Shown: one piece after another, positions 11,224 through 24,000 of the stretch
Position numbering within the stretch: position 1 is the first letter of the stretch
Layout of the letters: each line of letters starts with the position of its first letter
Origin: Parapristionchus giblindavisi
Taxonomy: Eukaryota > Nematoda > Chromadorea > Rhabditida > Diplogasteridae
NCBI GenBank assembly: GCA_943737045.1
Contig: CALSFV010000224.1
Location: 62,001-126,000 of the forward strand
Length of the DNA stretch: 64,000 nucleotides
Direction of reading: 5' to 3'
Translations under genes and position numbers: made by a program
The notes under the pieces: model-generated
What the model was told of the DNA's origin: nothing
Seen by the model: only the letters and a program-made list of their open reading frames with translations
The model's database searches: none

Positions 11224-14200
11224 ATGCGTCTCGAAGAGGCGATCAGAGCCTATGTGGCAGAGCTAGACAAGGAGGCCGCCAGACCCCATCAGGCTCCCGG
11301 TAAGTACGGTACTGTAGTACGGTAGCATTCGGAGAGCACGGTAGTACGGTAGTGTGTACAGTAGTACGGTAGCACTCGGTAAGTACGGTAGCACTCGATG
11401 AGTACGGTAGTGTACAGCAGTACGGTAGCACTCGGTAAGTACGGTAGCACTCGATGAGTACGGTAGTGTACAGTAGTACGGTACGGTAGCACTTGTAATC
11501 GCGCATATTCTTTTAGTTGTACTGAAATTCCATTCTATGACTGATTGTCAAAATCAAGACGCAAATTGTGGCTGTGCCGTCTTTCACATGCTTAATTGAA
11601 AAGTTATTGCATTCAGAAGTTTTTTATAATCTTTGAATTGGGGTTGGGAATGTTCTCGAGTACAACATATTAGAGAGAGAGTGGAGGAGGAAATAAGGAC
11701 ACTTCTAGGATTCTCTCAGAAAACGCGTGATCACAGCTGCTACAAAGTAGTGCATACGTGAGAATAGTGGGAAGAACTCTGGTGCGCTTCCTCCATCCCT
11801 CCCTTTAGGCCGACCATTCTCTCTCTCTCGCTCTCGCTCTCTCTCTCTCTCGCCCTGTCTAACTCCATCCCAACTACTTTGCACACACAACAGCTTACGG
11901 AGGGGAATAGAATGGAATGGGTGGAGGAAGATGTGGGAGGGATGGCTAAGATATTGACAAGGAGATGAAGATGGAGGGGAAGTAAGAATGAGAATAGGTC
12001 ATAGAGTAGAGAAATGAAATGAAAAGCGGACATATCGAATAGCCGATAGAGTGTAGTGCTTTGCGGTAAATGAATGTGTGAGGGAGAAAGCGGATGGGAT
12101 GAGGGGGAGCTGTGTATCAGATTATATATTTTCGGCGCTCTCATAGGGGGTTTTTTTGTGTAGTGGGTTGATTTTGAACAAAATCGTTATTTTTAGCTTA
12201 AATTGTATTTTGTGACGTATAAGTATAGTGCATTATACGGGTTTATGGAAATCCTCTAATAGAGTTAGATGAATAAACAAAAGTTTGCCCCTAGCACCCG
12301 GTAGAATCACGTTCCTGCTACTACTCTTTCCAACGAGAACTTTCTTTTCGATAATTATTGTCGGGTCTACGATACGAAAAAAAGCAAACCAAATATAGTG
12401 GTCGATCCTTGTATTATTGGGTGTGAAAATGAATTTATTAATTTGCATCGGATTGAGATTAAGTTGATAACGAAAGAAATTTTTACGATTATGGATGTGA
12501 TAGGACAGAGTGGATGGGTGATGATGAATTATGTTAATATTAAAAATAATGTATTATTAACTGTAGTGAGTTTCTAGAGTACTTGGGTTCTTCATAAATA
12601 AAGTAGTTATGATTATTTGAGATTTATTCGTACTGCTTGAAATATCGATTAATTTTGTATTTATTTCAGCTAAATTGCTTTTTTATAAGAAAAAAAAACA
12701 AAACAAATGTAGTGGTCCCTCGTATTATTAGGGTATGAAAATGGATTGTATCAGATTGATATTGAGTTGAGGCCACAATCAATTTATATGATAATGAATG
12801 GATGGGAGTCCTATCATAGGACAGAGTGGATGAGTGTTTATGAATGTAGTAGTATCTACAATGAGTTCCCAGAGTGATGAGTTCTTGATAAAGAACGTCG
12901 TTATGATCAGTGGAGATTTATTCGTACCGGTTGAAATATCGATTGATTTTTACATTTCTTTCAGCGATGCTGCCCGGCGGCATCCCTGCGCCCGTCATAC
13001 GGTATCGACCACCCTTCACTCAGGTTTGTATATGTGTGTGTATTGATTTTTCTGATGTTTTATTGATTGGAGAGTGTAAAAGAGTCAATGATGTACGTGT
13101 CGTGTCAGTGAAGCAGTCAATGTCAGCTAGTTCCTGATTCCGGCCGGCCACTAGCTACACTAGCTCTATTCAATAAAGGAACTACAAACTAGTGAATTGA
13201 ATAGTCGAAATAATCAATATTCTTGTGAAATCAATATTCTCTGCAGGTTCCTCTCCACGATGCACGAGGTGACGCTCGACAGTTAGTGGTTGAGCAACTG
13301 GCGACCAGGTACGATCATGCTTCATATTACATTTTATTATATTTAAATTTGAACAACTTTATCAGTCGATTTTGTTTGGTCAACTTAGTCTCCATTATTG
13401 TCCGTTAGGGGCCATTAGGGTTAATGCTCCAATTTATTGCGCAAAAATATATCATACAATATCAAGCTTGATATGTTTTTTTTTCTGCAGTAGTCGTACC
13501 CTAATGACCAATCCAGTTATGAATGGTGTTATTTGCAATTTGATAGTTTGAGAAACTTCGAACAAGCGGACGCTCAAGTGATCGCGGCGGCCTTTGTCGA
13601 CTACTACGCGGACGTATTGCACACGAACTATGTCCGGTATCAGGTAAGCTTTGGACCAACCATGACGGACATTCCAAGTCGGCCAAAGCTCTCATCTTGA
13701 AATTTCACGAAGAATGGATAAATACATGAAACGTAGAGTATGATATGAACAATCTTGCAAATACACTATACTCATTTTTTCCTCGCTCACAGATATGTAC
13801 GATAGTGTCTATCTTACATAGTTTTAGATCCACAGCAACCTTGTTAATTGAATAATCGCCATGTCTTCACCATATTACTGTATTTATTTCCTTTGAGGAG
13901 GGCGTCTACGACACGCTGGATCAGGGCTCGACCTTTTGCAAGCGAATTGGCGACATGGTGTCGGTGTTTGTGCGCAAACTGGCCGCCAAAGAAGCCAAAC
14001 TTCCCAGTGAGTGCGATTTTCGATTTATTGATCTACCAAAGATTTATTGATTGATTATTATTTATTACCGTAATCCGTTCAGGTGTGCCCGAGAACTGGT
14101 CAAAGTGGACGAGCTGCACGCACGCCGAGCGGAACCGAAGGTGGGTCTGATCAAACTACAATGCGACACGATCAAACTACAAATTTATACATCAATCAAA

Positions 14201-16312
14201 CTACAACATCCTCCAATTGTAGGCCCAAGATGGAGGATCGACACGTGGCCGCGCACGATCTAACCCTGTGGAAGGAGGCGTCGCCGGAGCCTGTAGGCGA
14301 TGGGGGTATGGTAGTTTACAGTTTGAACTTACAAATACGGCTTCCGCTGTCTAGAACCCCTGGCCGAAACAGCAGCAGGGTCTTATTCATTTTATATTGC
14401 ATGTTATATAGTATTACTCATACGTGGTCACCACTGCCGCTAGCGGCAATACATCCCCGATTTTTGGCACCCGACCCCCCGATTTTTCAAAAAAAATCAC
14501 TCAAAATGACGAATAAATGCTCAATTTTTTGCTTCCGACCCCCCCCCCCCCCGATTTTCATTTCCAGCGGCAACTCCCGCCCATGTATGGTATTACTACA
14601 GTACATTTGCATGCTTTTAAATACTGTACTTCACATTTAATTTGACGTCACATATTTGACTTTATACACATATTTGGTGTGTTGTAATGTACTCTAATTC
14701 ACCATATTAGACTTGAAAATTTAGTCTATAAATTTTATAATGGCGATGATTAAGCGAAATTTAAAGTGAAATGATAATGATAATAAGATTATGTTTTGAT
14801 GAAATAAGGTTAATATGATAGTTGGTGACCCTTAATATCTAATATCCACTGTAATCCCTCATATCAAGGCGCCCGAAAGAGTAATTGGTAGTGACTAAAT
14901 CTCGCGGTAAAATATTTCCGAATAAGATATTTCTTCGGACTGAATTAGCCTTGCATTAGCACACGCTTAGCACCCGCAGGACTTCGTGTGCATTGAATTG
15001 TACCTTTGCCTTTACTATAATCCCCTCGAATCATTCATTCATTTCATTCCAGACAAGCAGCCATTCGAGGAGACTGCGTTGTTCTGTGTTTTTGACGGCC
15101 ACGGTGGACCTGAGGTTTGTAGTTTGATCTCAACATGGTGTAGTCTGATCTTTGATCTCAGGTTGCATCATACGCCGCGGCGCACATGCCACCAACGTTT
15201 ATCGAGGCCGGCGGACGAGCGGATGAGGCAACGATTAAGCGAGCCTTTGAGATGATGGGTACGGTAGTCTTATATTTATATTTATTATTTATTTATTTAT
15301 CATTAACGATAAACACAGAAAATAAACATAGGTGGGCGAGTGAAAACGAATTATTTTTGCACACAGCCTTGCCTTCCGTTGCGGGGCCTTGCGCATGGAT
15401 TTGCCTCGCAAAAATTGGAAAATTTCCAGTGAAATCTACTAAGAAATAGCGATGCGCATAGCTTTGCCTTACAAATCCCAGGTTTGCGGACAGCCTCTCC
15501 ACCAGCGTGCCCACCTATGAAAATAAATAAAATTATAAAATGATGCGATAAGCAAGTGAGATCAAACAGTGATTCAAATGGGGGGACTTTAATAGAGAGA
15601 ATGATAAGGATACAAGGGTTAAATAAACCGTACATTAAAAAGATAGATCAACCTAGGATTGAAAAGCCTGTTTGTGACATTTACTGTCATTTTAAAGTGC
15701 GAGCTCTGGTAAACGACTATACATCAACCTCTTTTAAAGCTTGAGGTACAGCTAACGAGGTTGAAACGAGAAATTAACAAGTTATAGCGCCTTTTGTAAT
15801 AACACTCATTTCTTTACCTTAAGACGCCATATCATGTAGGTGTAGGTGATATAGGTGGCATCATACATTTTCGCCCCACCCACAATCAGTTGTTTTTGCG
15901 AATTATAAACTGGCCTGAAATTAGAACAAAACTGACCCGATCTAGATCTCAAGTACTCGAAACTGACCCGATCTTAAGTGATTCTTACTAAACTCGATCT
16001 CCCGCATATTCCTAGATGGGTCTCGAGTTTCAAAACTGACCGCATCGACAAAAAGTGCTCACTCACAATGTGGGTGCTCGAAAATGTATGGGTGGCATGC
16101 GCGGTGAAAGGCTGTGCCCAAACCGGGGAAGTCGGGAAGCAAGGCTGTGCGCATAGTTATTTTTTTACGATTTCGACTGGAAATTTTCCAATTTTTTGCG
16201 AGGCTAGCGGCAAGGAAGTGCATTCTCGAGTGTGGAGATGGCGTCCTCTTGAATCTCAACTTTTTGTGCATATGATTATGAATAATCACGATCTAGCTAT
16301 GTCTACGTTTTG

Positions 16313-16374
<62 letters not shown>

Positions 16375-18353
16375 GCCACACTTACTTCAGATTCCCGTAT
16401 CACAATCCGATGTGAGAACGAGCGTTGGCGCTCTGGTGCCACTGCAGTAGTCGCTGCGGTGGATGCCAAATCAATCGCTCTCGGTTGGTGCGGTGACTCG
16501 GCCATTCTCGTTCTGCGATCACACTCGGTATGTGTAGTTTGATCTTTGATCTTTGAATTATTGATCTTTGATCTATCGATTGGTTTTTACAGGTAGAGCG
16601 ACTCAGCAAGTGTCATTCTCCCAGTGATCCGGTGAGTATTTTGATCTTTGATCTTTGCTCTGTTTTATGTTTGATTCTGGCTAGTATTGCGGATGGGAAT
16701 GGTTATTGATCTTTGATCTTTGATCTGTATTCTGTTTTAATCTTTGATCCATGCTTTTTGCAGAGCGAAGCGAAACGAGTGGAGGAGGCTGGCGGTTGCA
16801 TCATGTGCGTACAGGGAGAGCTGCGAGTGAACGCCGTCCTCAATGTTACACGATCTCTTGGTTAGTGATCTTTGAACTTTGATCTTTCATCAATGTGAAA
16901 TGAATGCAGGACAACGCTTACTGAATTTATATAAAATGGATCAATAATATCTCTTGATTACAGGAGACGTGCAAGGTCGACCGATGATCATCTCGCTGCC
17001 TGACGTAGAAGTTATCGATCGAACGTTCCAGGGTACGGTAGAGTTATCGATTGGTTAGATCCGGGCCAGAATTGAAACAAAGTGTGATTCATTATTGCAT
17101 GTAGTTGATTATGGACTAGTTTGTTTCGATAATCAATTCTTTCTCGAGGTAATTTTCATCTTGTAGGTATCGAAAGTGAGTTTATTTATTATTCATGTTG
17201 GAAATGTGAAAAGTAGTGCTAATTTTGTGATTGTAAAAGTGGTTGGGAAAGTAGCATAGTTTAGTAATTGACTAATTTACAACGAATTGAAATGTTGAAA
17301 TGATAATACAGTCTAATCTTGTAGGTATCGCAAAGTGACTTTATTATTCAAACATATATTATCGTTCTCTAATTACAGAGTACGGTCTTATTCTGGCTTG
17401 CGATGGTGTCAGCGACGAACTCGAAGACGCCGACTTCTACACGCACATTCGGGAATTCTGCATGAAGAACCCTGTCACAGGTACGGTAGTTTGGAATTTA
17501 TGAATTCCCGCCAGATTTCCATCAAGAAAAAGATTCTTCACGGGTTACTATAGTTTTGACATTGTGATCATTGCGCGAAAAGTGCATTTCAAACTACGAA
17601 GCCTTGCCGTATTTTGCGAATGTATAACGAAACTTTTCGACCTATGCTATCATTCCAATGCTAACCCAGTCGATTCATGTCGCACAGCCTTTTCATTACA
17701 AGAAAGATATAGGTAGCGACGCTAATTGGAAGCGTTGTATGTAATCAAATTGATCTATATCTAATCAAATCAAATTATTCTTTTGACTTTGATCATCGAT
17801 CTTTAATCTCTCCTTACCAAACCCTCAATCTTGTCTCTCCACTCTTTTCTTCCCCACCCTGCTGAATTCATGCCGCGATGTCTTTTCATAGCGTCAAAGG
17901 TTTCGATCATAACGTTTTACTTTGTTTAACATTGAACGATTTGATCATAGTTTTTCAATGAGATTAGAATAAACTGTATATCTATAATCGAATCCTTACA
18001 CGATTGATCTTTGATCTCACTTTACCTCTCCCATTTTGCCCTCTATCTATAATTCATAGGTCAAAAAGTGCGTTACAATCTAGTATTTTGTGATTTTTTG
18101 TTGAAAACCTGGCCCTATTTTGTAACATGATTCTACCTATTCGACGTATGGTTGTGATCTTTGATCTTTATGCGTTTAATGATCGTTGATCTTTCCTTCA
18201 GACTGGTTCCTCCTCTCATCGCATCTGTGCTCGGTGGCCAAGGCTCTCGGTTCATCCGACAATCTCACCTGTCTCTTCGTCTTTCTCCGTCCGCCCTCGG
18301 AACTCTGGGCGGTCTTCGCGCCCGATCCACCCACGGATGATGAGACAGAGTGA
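11224..18353 (+). CDS. fem-2: FEM-2-like PP2C protein phosphatase (PPM1F/POPX type)
   Basis: Fifteen exons join in frame to 430 residues: 11224-11299, 12965-13023, 13247-13308, 13553-13643, 13898-14006, 14083-14140, 14223-14305, 15053-15114, 15162-15258, 16391-16527, 16593-16631, 16764-16860, 16964-17032, 17379-17480, 18202-18353. The C-terminal two thirds is a PP2C Ser/Thr phosphatase: RPKMEDRH (152-159), FDGHGG (193-198), SGATAV (247-252), WCGDS (265-269), DGVSDE (355-360) and SDNLT (399-403). These supply the metal-binding aspartates D194, D355 and D400. The helical N-terminal ~150 residues plus PP2C core and the length match the PPM1F/FEM-2 family; C. elegans FEM-2 is of similar size and acts with FEM-1 and FEM-3 to promote male fate. 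Orthology rather than a paralogue is inferred. Introns carry tandem TTTGATC words and several MITEs. Confidence 0.9.
11300..11490. repeat. Tandem tacggtagcactcg repeats in fem-2 intron 1
   Basis: Right after the exon 1 donor the words agtacggtag and cactcggta / cactcgatga alternate many times, forming at least two copies of a ~57-bp higher-order unit. The word tacggta is frequent just after donors elsewhere in the window. Confidence 0.8.
11800..11860. repeat. CT microsatellite
   Basis: A tctctctcgctct run on the plus strand lies inside fem-2 intron 1. The rest of that intron (11,491-12,964) holds a fragment at about 12,128-12,205 with family 5 words (tttcggcgctctcat, tagtgggttga) and nothing coding. 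Confidence 0.7.
15327..15519. mobile_element. MITE family 1 in fem-2 intron 9
   Basis: The termini are CATAGGTGGGCGAG and GCGTGCCCACCTATG. The 8-mer AAAATAAA is duplicated exactly on both sides (15319-15326, 15520-15527). The duplicate locus near 24,270 lacks it. Confidence 0.88.
15862..16090. mobile_element. MITE family 4 inserted into a family 1 MITE
   Basis: The termini are CATACATTTTCG and CGAAAATGTATG, and GGTGGCAT is duplicated on both sides (15854-15861, 16091-16098). The duplicated octamer is itself the left end of a decayed family 1 element (ataggtggcat ... gaaaggctgtgc, continuing to about 16,208). A second family 4 copy lies at 63,419-63,562. Confidence 0.85.
16315..16374. repeat. 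(AAT)n microsatellite
   Basis: About 19 perfect AAT units lie in fem-2 intron 9, shortly before the exon 10 acceptor. The duplicate locus has only two to three units. It creates a poly-Asn/poly-Ile open frame that is not a gene. Confidence 0.95.
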
Positions 18354-20290
18354 GCGACCGCGTACGCGTGACAATGTACGCGTCGCGGTTAGTCATTGAT
18401 TATTACTGTACTCTTCCTACTATGATATAGTTCTACTGTCTGCTCATTCTTCCAATTTCAAAATCTCAAGTGCTCACACGTATATACATACAAATGCTCT
18501 CAGTTGATTGATGTTTTGTCACTTACACATTCATTATTGATTGATTATATATATTATTGATTATATTCTTGCATGATTGCCTTGCTTCTCTTTTGTAGTA
18601 CACGTCACCCCCACTTATATATATTTATGTGTATGACCCAATTGCACACTGGCCGCACTTGTTGATTACGGTAGTAGCCCCTCGCTCCCTGTCCCCACAT
18701 GTACATGTTCTCCGTATCATCGCATATTGCTTGTTCGTTCCGGTCTCTATATCCTCACCGCACCTGTAACCCGATTCAATTGAAGAAAAATGTGCTCATT
18801 ATCCCCCCGACCACCCATAGACTAGTGCATAATCCACCAAGCAATACCGTAGTGCTACTGTAGCTGATTGTCTCCCGCCACGCTATGTATACCGTATAAG
18901 TGCCGTGTTCCTCATATCGATTGATTTTGCTTCCCTGATTATTTATTTCCTATTATTATTATTGTATATTCCACACACAGACGCTAGCTTTCGCCGATTG
19001 TGAGAAGTGCCTGACTTATGTACTAGCCCCGAGAATGTCCCTCCTTCCTTTCCCATACACTACTGCTATGTTTTTGTTCAAAAGAATATGTTTTAGCTTG
19101 GTCTTGTCTATATTTTGGCGCTTACTTTACACGTCCCAAAACGATGCAACAAACTACTGAACACGATGCTACAGTACTCATTCTCAACCATATCAATCAA
19201 TCAATTGTTTAGAGAGTTTTTGAGAGAAATTTATTGATTTTTGTGTCCCTTTCCATTGTAGTCTACTAGTATATATGTGAGAATGTGGGCACTTGGTCGG
19301 ATGAGAACCGATGTATAACAACCGACTGGATGATAACCATTTGTAGTATATTTTCTTACTCTGTCTCTCGTGTGCAAATAGTTATCATCCAGTCGGTTCT
19401 TATTCATCGGTTCTCATCCGACCTAGTGCCGAAAATGTGTATAGTATCTCCGATGTCAATCCAGTAACAACACCAACCATGTACATAGTATATTGACACG
19501 TCCCCCTTTCTCTGTAACTTTCTATATTTTGTAACACACACCAGAATGAGACTGTTTGATAAACGATTAAGAACTGTAGATTCATATTTTTGCCAGTTTA
19601 CGATATGCGATTCATGAAATGTAATATAATGACGATATGGGTATGCATCACAGTTTTCTCTTCATTTTTATAGCCAGAACGACCGCTCGACATGTAATAA
19701 TAATAATTTATTACATGTCATATGTAGAGGGGGTCAAAGCAGCTCAACATGTAAACTCTCTCAAACTCAACGCTCTCTCGTAGGTCTGGCTTTCAGAGAG
19801 TGTGTTTGAACTAGAATGCTGTGACATAAAAACAGAATCTAAAAGTACATGAAGTCATCGTGTCGTTTGTTGATTTAGTATTCGCTTGAGACGCGAACCA
19901 ATGATCAGAGATATTACGTGATATGTGTCGGTGTAATGTCTCCTCTTCCTCATCACTATAGCCTCTATTTATAGAACAACAACTGCTTGGATGATGTCAC
20001 TTCAGGATTGTCAGAAAGACTTCAGTTTAGCTTTATTGATTTTACGCAGTCCTTTTTAAGATTAAAAATCATGGGAGAACCAGTTCGAAAATTGATCTTT
20101 GATCTTTTCATTACCTTTTTCCTGCTTTCCTAGTTCTTCCATTTGCAATGTCCGACCATAAAAAGGGGGTGATGCCATCCTAGCAGTTGTTCGTGTAGAT
20201 ATAGTTCATCGAGGAAGATCTTACGACAGCTACGTAAGCATTGATTTCAGTGTTTCGAGAGCGAAGAGGTAGAGTGAAGAAGAGATAGTA
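18354..20290. other. 3' flank of fem-2 (no gene seen)
   Basis: No exon was recognised. The region contains AT-rich text, an internal inverted repeat at 19,300-19,435 (gtcggatgagaaccgatg / catcggttctcatccgac) and the diverged dispersed block at 19,677-19,835. It is almost identical to 26,355-28,400. Confidence 0.6.
19296..19435. repeat. Inverted repeat, copy 1
   Basis: Arms GGTCGGATGAGAACCGATG and CATCGGTTCTCATCCGACC flank a ~100-bp centre that also holds mirrored ccgactggatgataac / gttatcatccagtcgg. The same structure recurs at 27,304-27,432. Confidence 0.8.
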
Positions 20291-20787
20291 AGCAAAAGTG
20301 AGAGGGCTCAGACGGTCAAAGTACGTAATACCGTATATTGATTTTGTGGAGACTTTGTAGTGTGTATTATTACGAGCCGTGGGACCACCATTTCCTCCCA
20401 CTCAGGGAGAGCTGCCATCGAAGACTTTCCAAATTCCAAAAAAAAATACGATGACTCTGCGTCTCTACACATCGATCTCGTCTGATCATCGGCCACTCTA
20501 TCACTAATCTAGCACTGAAATGGAACCACTTCCTATCGTGTAATCAATACGATAATCACATTTCAAGTTTTTAATGTTAGATTTGCCTTCTTTAAAAGAA
20601 AACAACATCGAAACTAAGTAAGAAAACCGTTATTTTAGCAAAATAATCGAAAAATTGTGAATAAGCTTCAGCAATAGAGTAAAAACTTCCCTAAACTCCT
20701 TGATAAAACTGGCCAATCAATAGCAGGGAAACTGCAAAAGACATCGCATTTTGTGAGTTGCCTTTTTGCAGTTTCCCCCTGGGATCG

Positions 20788-20857
20788 AACTTCCTAGTCG
20801 ACCAACCGGTTGGATTGAACGTCCGACCTGTTATCCACTAGGCCACGGGTCCCTATG
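20788..20857 (-). repeat. tRNA-like A/B-box segment
   Basis: The minus strand reads GTGGCCTAGTGGATAACAG (A-box-like) and, about 30 nt later, AAGTTCGATCCCAGG (B-box-like). No full cloverleaf can be drawn. A short inverted repeat (agcagggaaactgcaaaa / ttttgcagtttccccctg) adjoins it. It is likely a SINE or tRNA-derived fragment. Confidence 0.5.
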
Positions 20858-21099
20858 AAGAAGAAATCAAATGCATTATGTATACTTTCTCCAACATTTC
20901 ATCAACTTTCTGCGATTCCTACATTAATAGCAATTCAGGTCCCGCCCATTAAACTGCGCTGGGATGGACACTTTTAAAACACCATTTCCACCATGAAGTT
21001 TTGCGGCGGCAATTATACACCCACCGCAAAATTTTTGACTGCATAGAACCAGAACACCAAAACAACACCATCTTTATACAACTAAAAGCGAGATCGAGG

Positions 21100-22620
21100 A
21101 AACGATTCGATCGATGTCGACTCCGCCGGGGACGCGGCGATGTGTCACTGGCGACGAAGTCTGCGCGACGGGAGACCAGGCGGCTCCAACGATGGATGTT
21201 GAATCCAAGAGAAGCGGCAAGATCGGTGTTGACGATGAAGGCGAGGGCACCTTAATATTATCAGTTTTCTTTCATCGTGGAAAACACAACTTGATTAGGA
21301 TGATTAAGATTTCGAATAGTGAGATCACACAAACTATCGATCAACACATAAGTAATCAATATTCGGGTGATCCGAAATATTGAATTTAAAAAATCATCCA
21401 ACCTCTTGATCAGATCTCGCAGAGCAGAAACCCTGATCCGGTCGATGTCACGGTACAAGGAGTAGCGAAGGTGAGTCTGACGTTGGCGGCAAGAGCACGC
21501 CGAGGGTTTCCATTGCTGGGTGACGTTGAATCCGGAAGTAATCAGTCAGAAGCGGGAACACAACTGGGCAGTTGACGGTGAAAGCGAGGGCCCTTAAATA
21601 TATCAATAAATATAACGTATAAAGAAAGCATAGAAAAATTTAAATAATATAAATATTCAGCATTACTCAAAAATACGCTTTCGCTTCATCATTAGAGGGA
21701 AACACTATTTGTTTAGGAAACGAAAACGAACTGTCAGATCACGTAAAAAAACAAAAAGACCGTTAGGTAATGAATAATCGTGTGATCCGACATGTTGAAA
21801 TCAAGAAAATCGACTAATTTCTTGTTGAGACCTTGTACAGCCAGAGGTCCGATAGCCACCGTCGGGACATGGCGATAGGAGATGTCACTGACGACGAAAC
21901 CAGACGAGTCTTAGCGACGAGAGACCAGGCGGCCAGAGGAGAGTTGACAATGAAGGGGGGCACCTTAATAATATCTCCGTTTTTCTTTCATCGTGGAAAA
22001 CATAACTTGATTAGGAAGAGTTCGAATTGCGAGATCACAAGCTATCGATCAATATTCGGGTGATCCGAAATATTGAATCAGCGAACCTCTTGGTCAGATC
22101 TCGCAGAGCAGAAACCCTGATCCGGCCGATGACGTCACGGTAGGGGGGCGGCGAGTCAACCATGGTCCGGCACGATAGAAGGTGTGGCGATGGGAGTAAG
22201 ACAGCAGAGAAGTAGCAGAGATTGACACTGACATGCCGCCGGCAAGAGCACGTCGAGGGCGCTCCATTGCTGGGTGATGTTGAAAGGAAGCAGTCAGAAG
22301 CGGAAGCAGAACTGGACAGTTGACGGTGAAGGCGAGGACGCTTAATTATATCAATAAATATAACGTGTAACGAGAGCATAGAAACATTTTAATGTAAATA
22401 TTCCGCATTACTCAAAAATACGCTGTCGCTTCATCAATAGATACACTATCTGTTTAGGAAATAAATGAATGCGAACTGTTAGGTCACGTAAACTATTAAT
22501 CAATTCAAAACGACAATTAAGTAATCAATAATCATGCGGTCTGACGTATTGAATTCAACAAATCAACTAACCTCTTGATGAGATCTTGGAAGGACCGATA
22601 GACACAAGTCTTAATTCTCC
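21100..22620. repeat. ~690-bp tandem repeat, 2.3 copies
   Basis: The text ctcttgatcagatctcgcag at 21,402 recurs at 22,088 and, diverged, near 22,571. Words such as ttctttcatcgtggaaaac, cagttgacggtgaa and atcaataaatataacgt recur with the same spacing. On the minus strand each unit contains a possible exon end reading RVSALRDLIKR or a variant, but no complete gene could be built. Confidence 0.7.
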
Positions 22621-23392
22621 AGATAGGAAGAATCACTACTCCAAGTGAGCCCATCGGCGAGTTGGGACATCGTGTTGTCCTGAAAGAATTAATCAATAAA
22701 TACCAAATATTGTCGTAAAGCCGTATCAATTGTGTTTGGATGTTCCACGAGAACATGACAAAGAAAATTAAGAATAGCGTAACGAGAATTGAAATAAAAA
22801 TAGCAAACTCCACTAGATTTGCCCGAGACAGGAGAAGAACGAAATGTTTCGACGAAGCGCTACGGAAATACAAATAAGCGATTGGAATGGAAGGAATACT
22901 TAGCGACAGGTTTCCAAAGAAAAACAAGGGCATGATGATTTAAAGAAAAAAGGAAGGCAGATCGTGTTTAATAGATTTAAAGAATCAGCACAACGTTCAA
23001 CTGGCGCGATAATTCGATATAAAAATTTGAGCAGTCATGAAGTACTAACGATACTCATAAGAACAGGAGACTGTGGTGCAAGTTTTCGCGCTGATAGACT
23101 TTCGGTGTTTTTCTTTGGAAACCATCCATCCATAATCACGCATGAAAGTTGCAAAAACAATCGTCAAATCAGCACCAACCGAGAAAAAAAAATAAATGGG
23201 AAAAAATTGGCCACGAACACGTATCAGCATACTGTATTCAAACTGCGCTATTCCTGTTAGGACAATCGTCATTATGATTGTTGTTGGCATACTATAAGGA
23301 AAAACATCATACGGTGAAAGCAAAAATTGTTTTGCCCAAATGTTTCCGCTCATTTGTTCTGTTCTCATTCCCTCGTTAAACGCATTTTGCAC
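22540..23392 (-). other. Hydrophobic ORFs, possible 7TM receptor remnant
   Basis: Two minus-strand open frames (23392-23045 and 22933-22532) are rich in membrane-like segments, for example TTIIMTIVLTGIAQF and FAIFISILVTLFLIFFVMF. Their order would suit a nematode chemoreceptor, but no family motif, start or splice pattern links them, and the second runs into the tandem repeat. AT-rich DNA readily gives Phe/Ile-rich frames, so this may be nothing. Confidence 0.25.
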
Positions 23393-23399
23393 TATATAC

Positions 23400-24000
23400 C
23401 CTCAGAACGTAGCGTATGTGATGTTATTACAATATATTCGAACCTCTAACGGTCCAGCTGTTTTAAAAACGTTAACCGGCAATGTTTTGAGCTCTTTTGC
23501 ACGTACCATGGTAGTTTTTTATCTTGTTCTCTCGTTCAATCCGTATGCTTCTTCCCCTCCTCTTCCCTCTGAATGAGCTTTATTTTCATGCATACATTCT
23601 CATGTGAGCTGCCCTTTTTGCGTAATCTTTACACCTCCTTTACGCTCCCTTCCTCTTCAATTAGCTAATTAATCGCTCAGTTTGAACCTCTCAATTCGTC
23701 TTCCTCGATCTGCGTGTGCTTCATTATTTCTCCTTAGTTCTCGACCTTTATTCATTTAAGTGAAACGTAAGCATGTAAAGAGCAATGTTGAGGTGTAGTG
23801 TCGTCTTTGGAAGATGATAATTCCTTCGTAGCTGCTCGTTACGTCTTACATACCAGCTGCAATGTCTCTACATGTACACCGTTCATTCCTCGCAAGGTGA
23901 GATTGATTATCAATCTTTTTTCTCTTATTGAAACACGATACTTCAATTTCTTCAAAACCGACAGACATAGGAAGAGTGCGCGCCATAGGTAGAAAATAAA
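23400..24000. other. Intergenic stretch, nothing recognised
   Basis: T- and C-rich DNA without plausible exons or repeats shared with other parts of the window. It ends at the breakpoint of the second phosphatase copy. Confidence 0.4.

Larger units (their letters stand above)
15053..20290. repeat. Segmental duplication, copy 1 (functional side)
   Basis: From fem-2 exon 8 to about 1.9 kb past its stop, this stretch is repeated at about 24,033-28,400. Alignment by eye from 18,180 to 19,600 shows only scattered differences from 26,180 to 27,600. Earlier parts are colinear but interrupted by MITEs present only in this copy. Confidence 0.9.

Noticed and set aside
11243..11506. Minus-strand frames rich in CYRTVLLY
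   Set aside because: Produced by the tandem tacggta repeats just inside fem-2 intron 1.
15978..16415. Plus-strand frame with a poly-Asn run, and its poly-Ile mirror
   Set aside because: Both come from the AAT microsatellite and MITE sequence inside a fem-2 intron.
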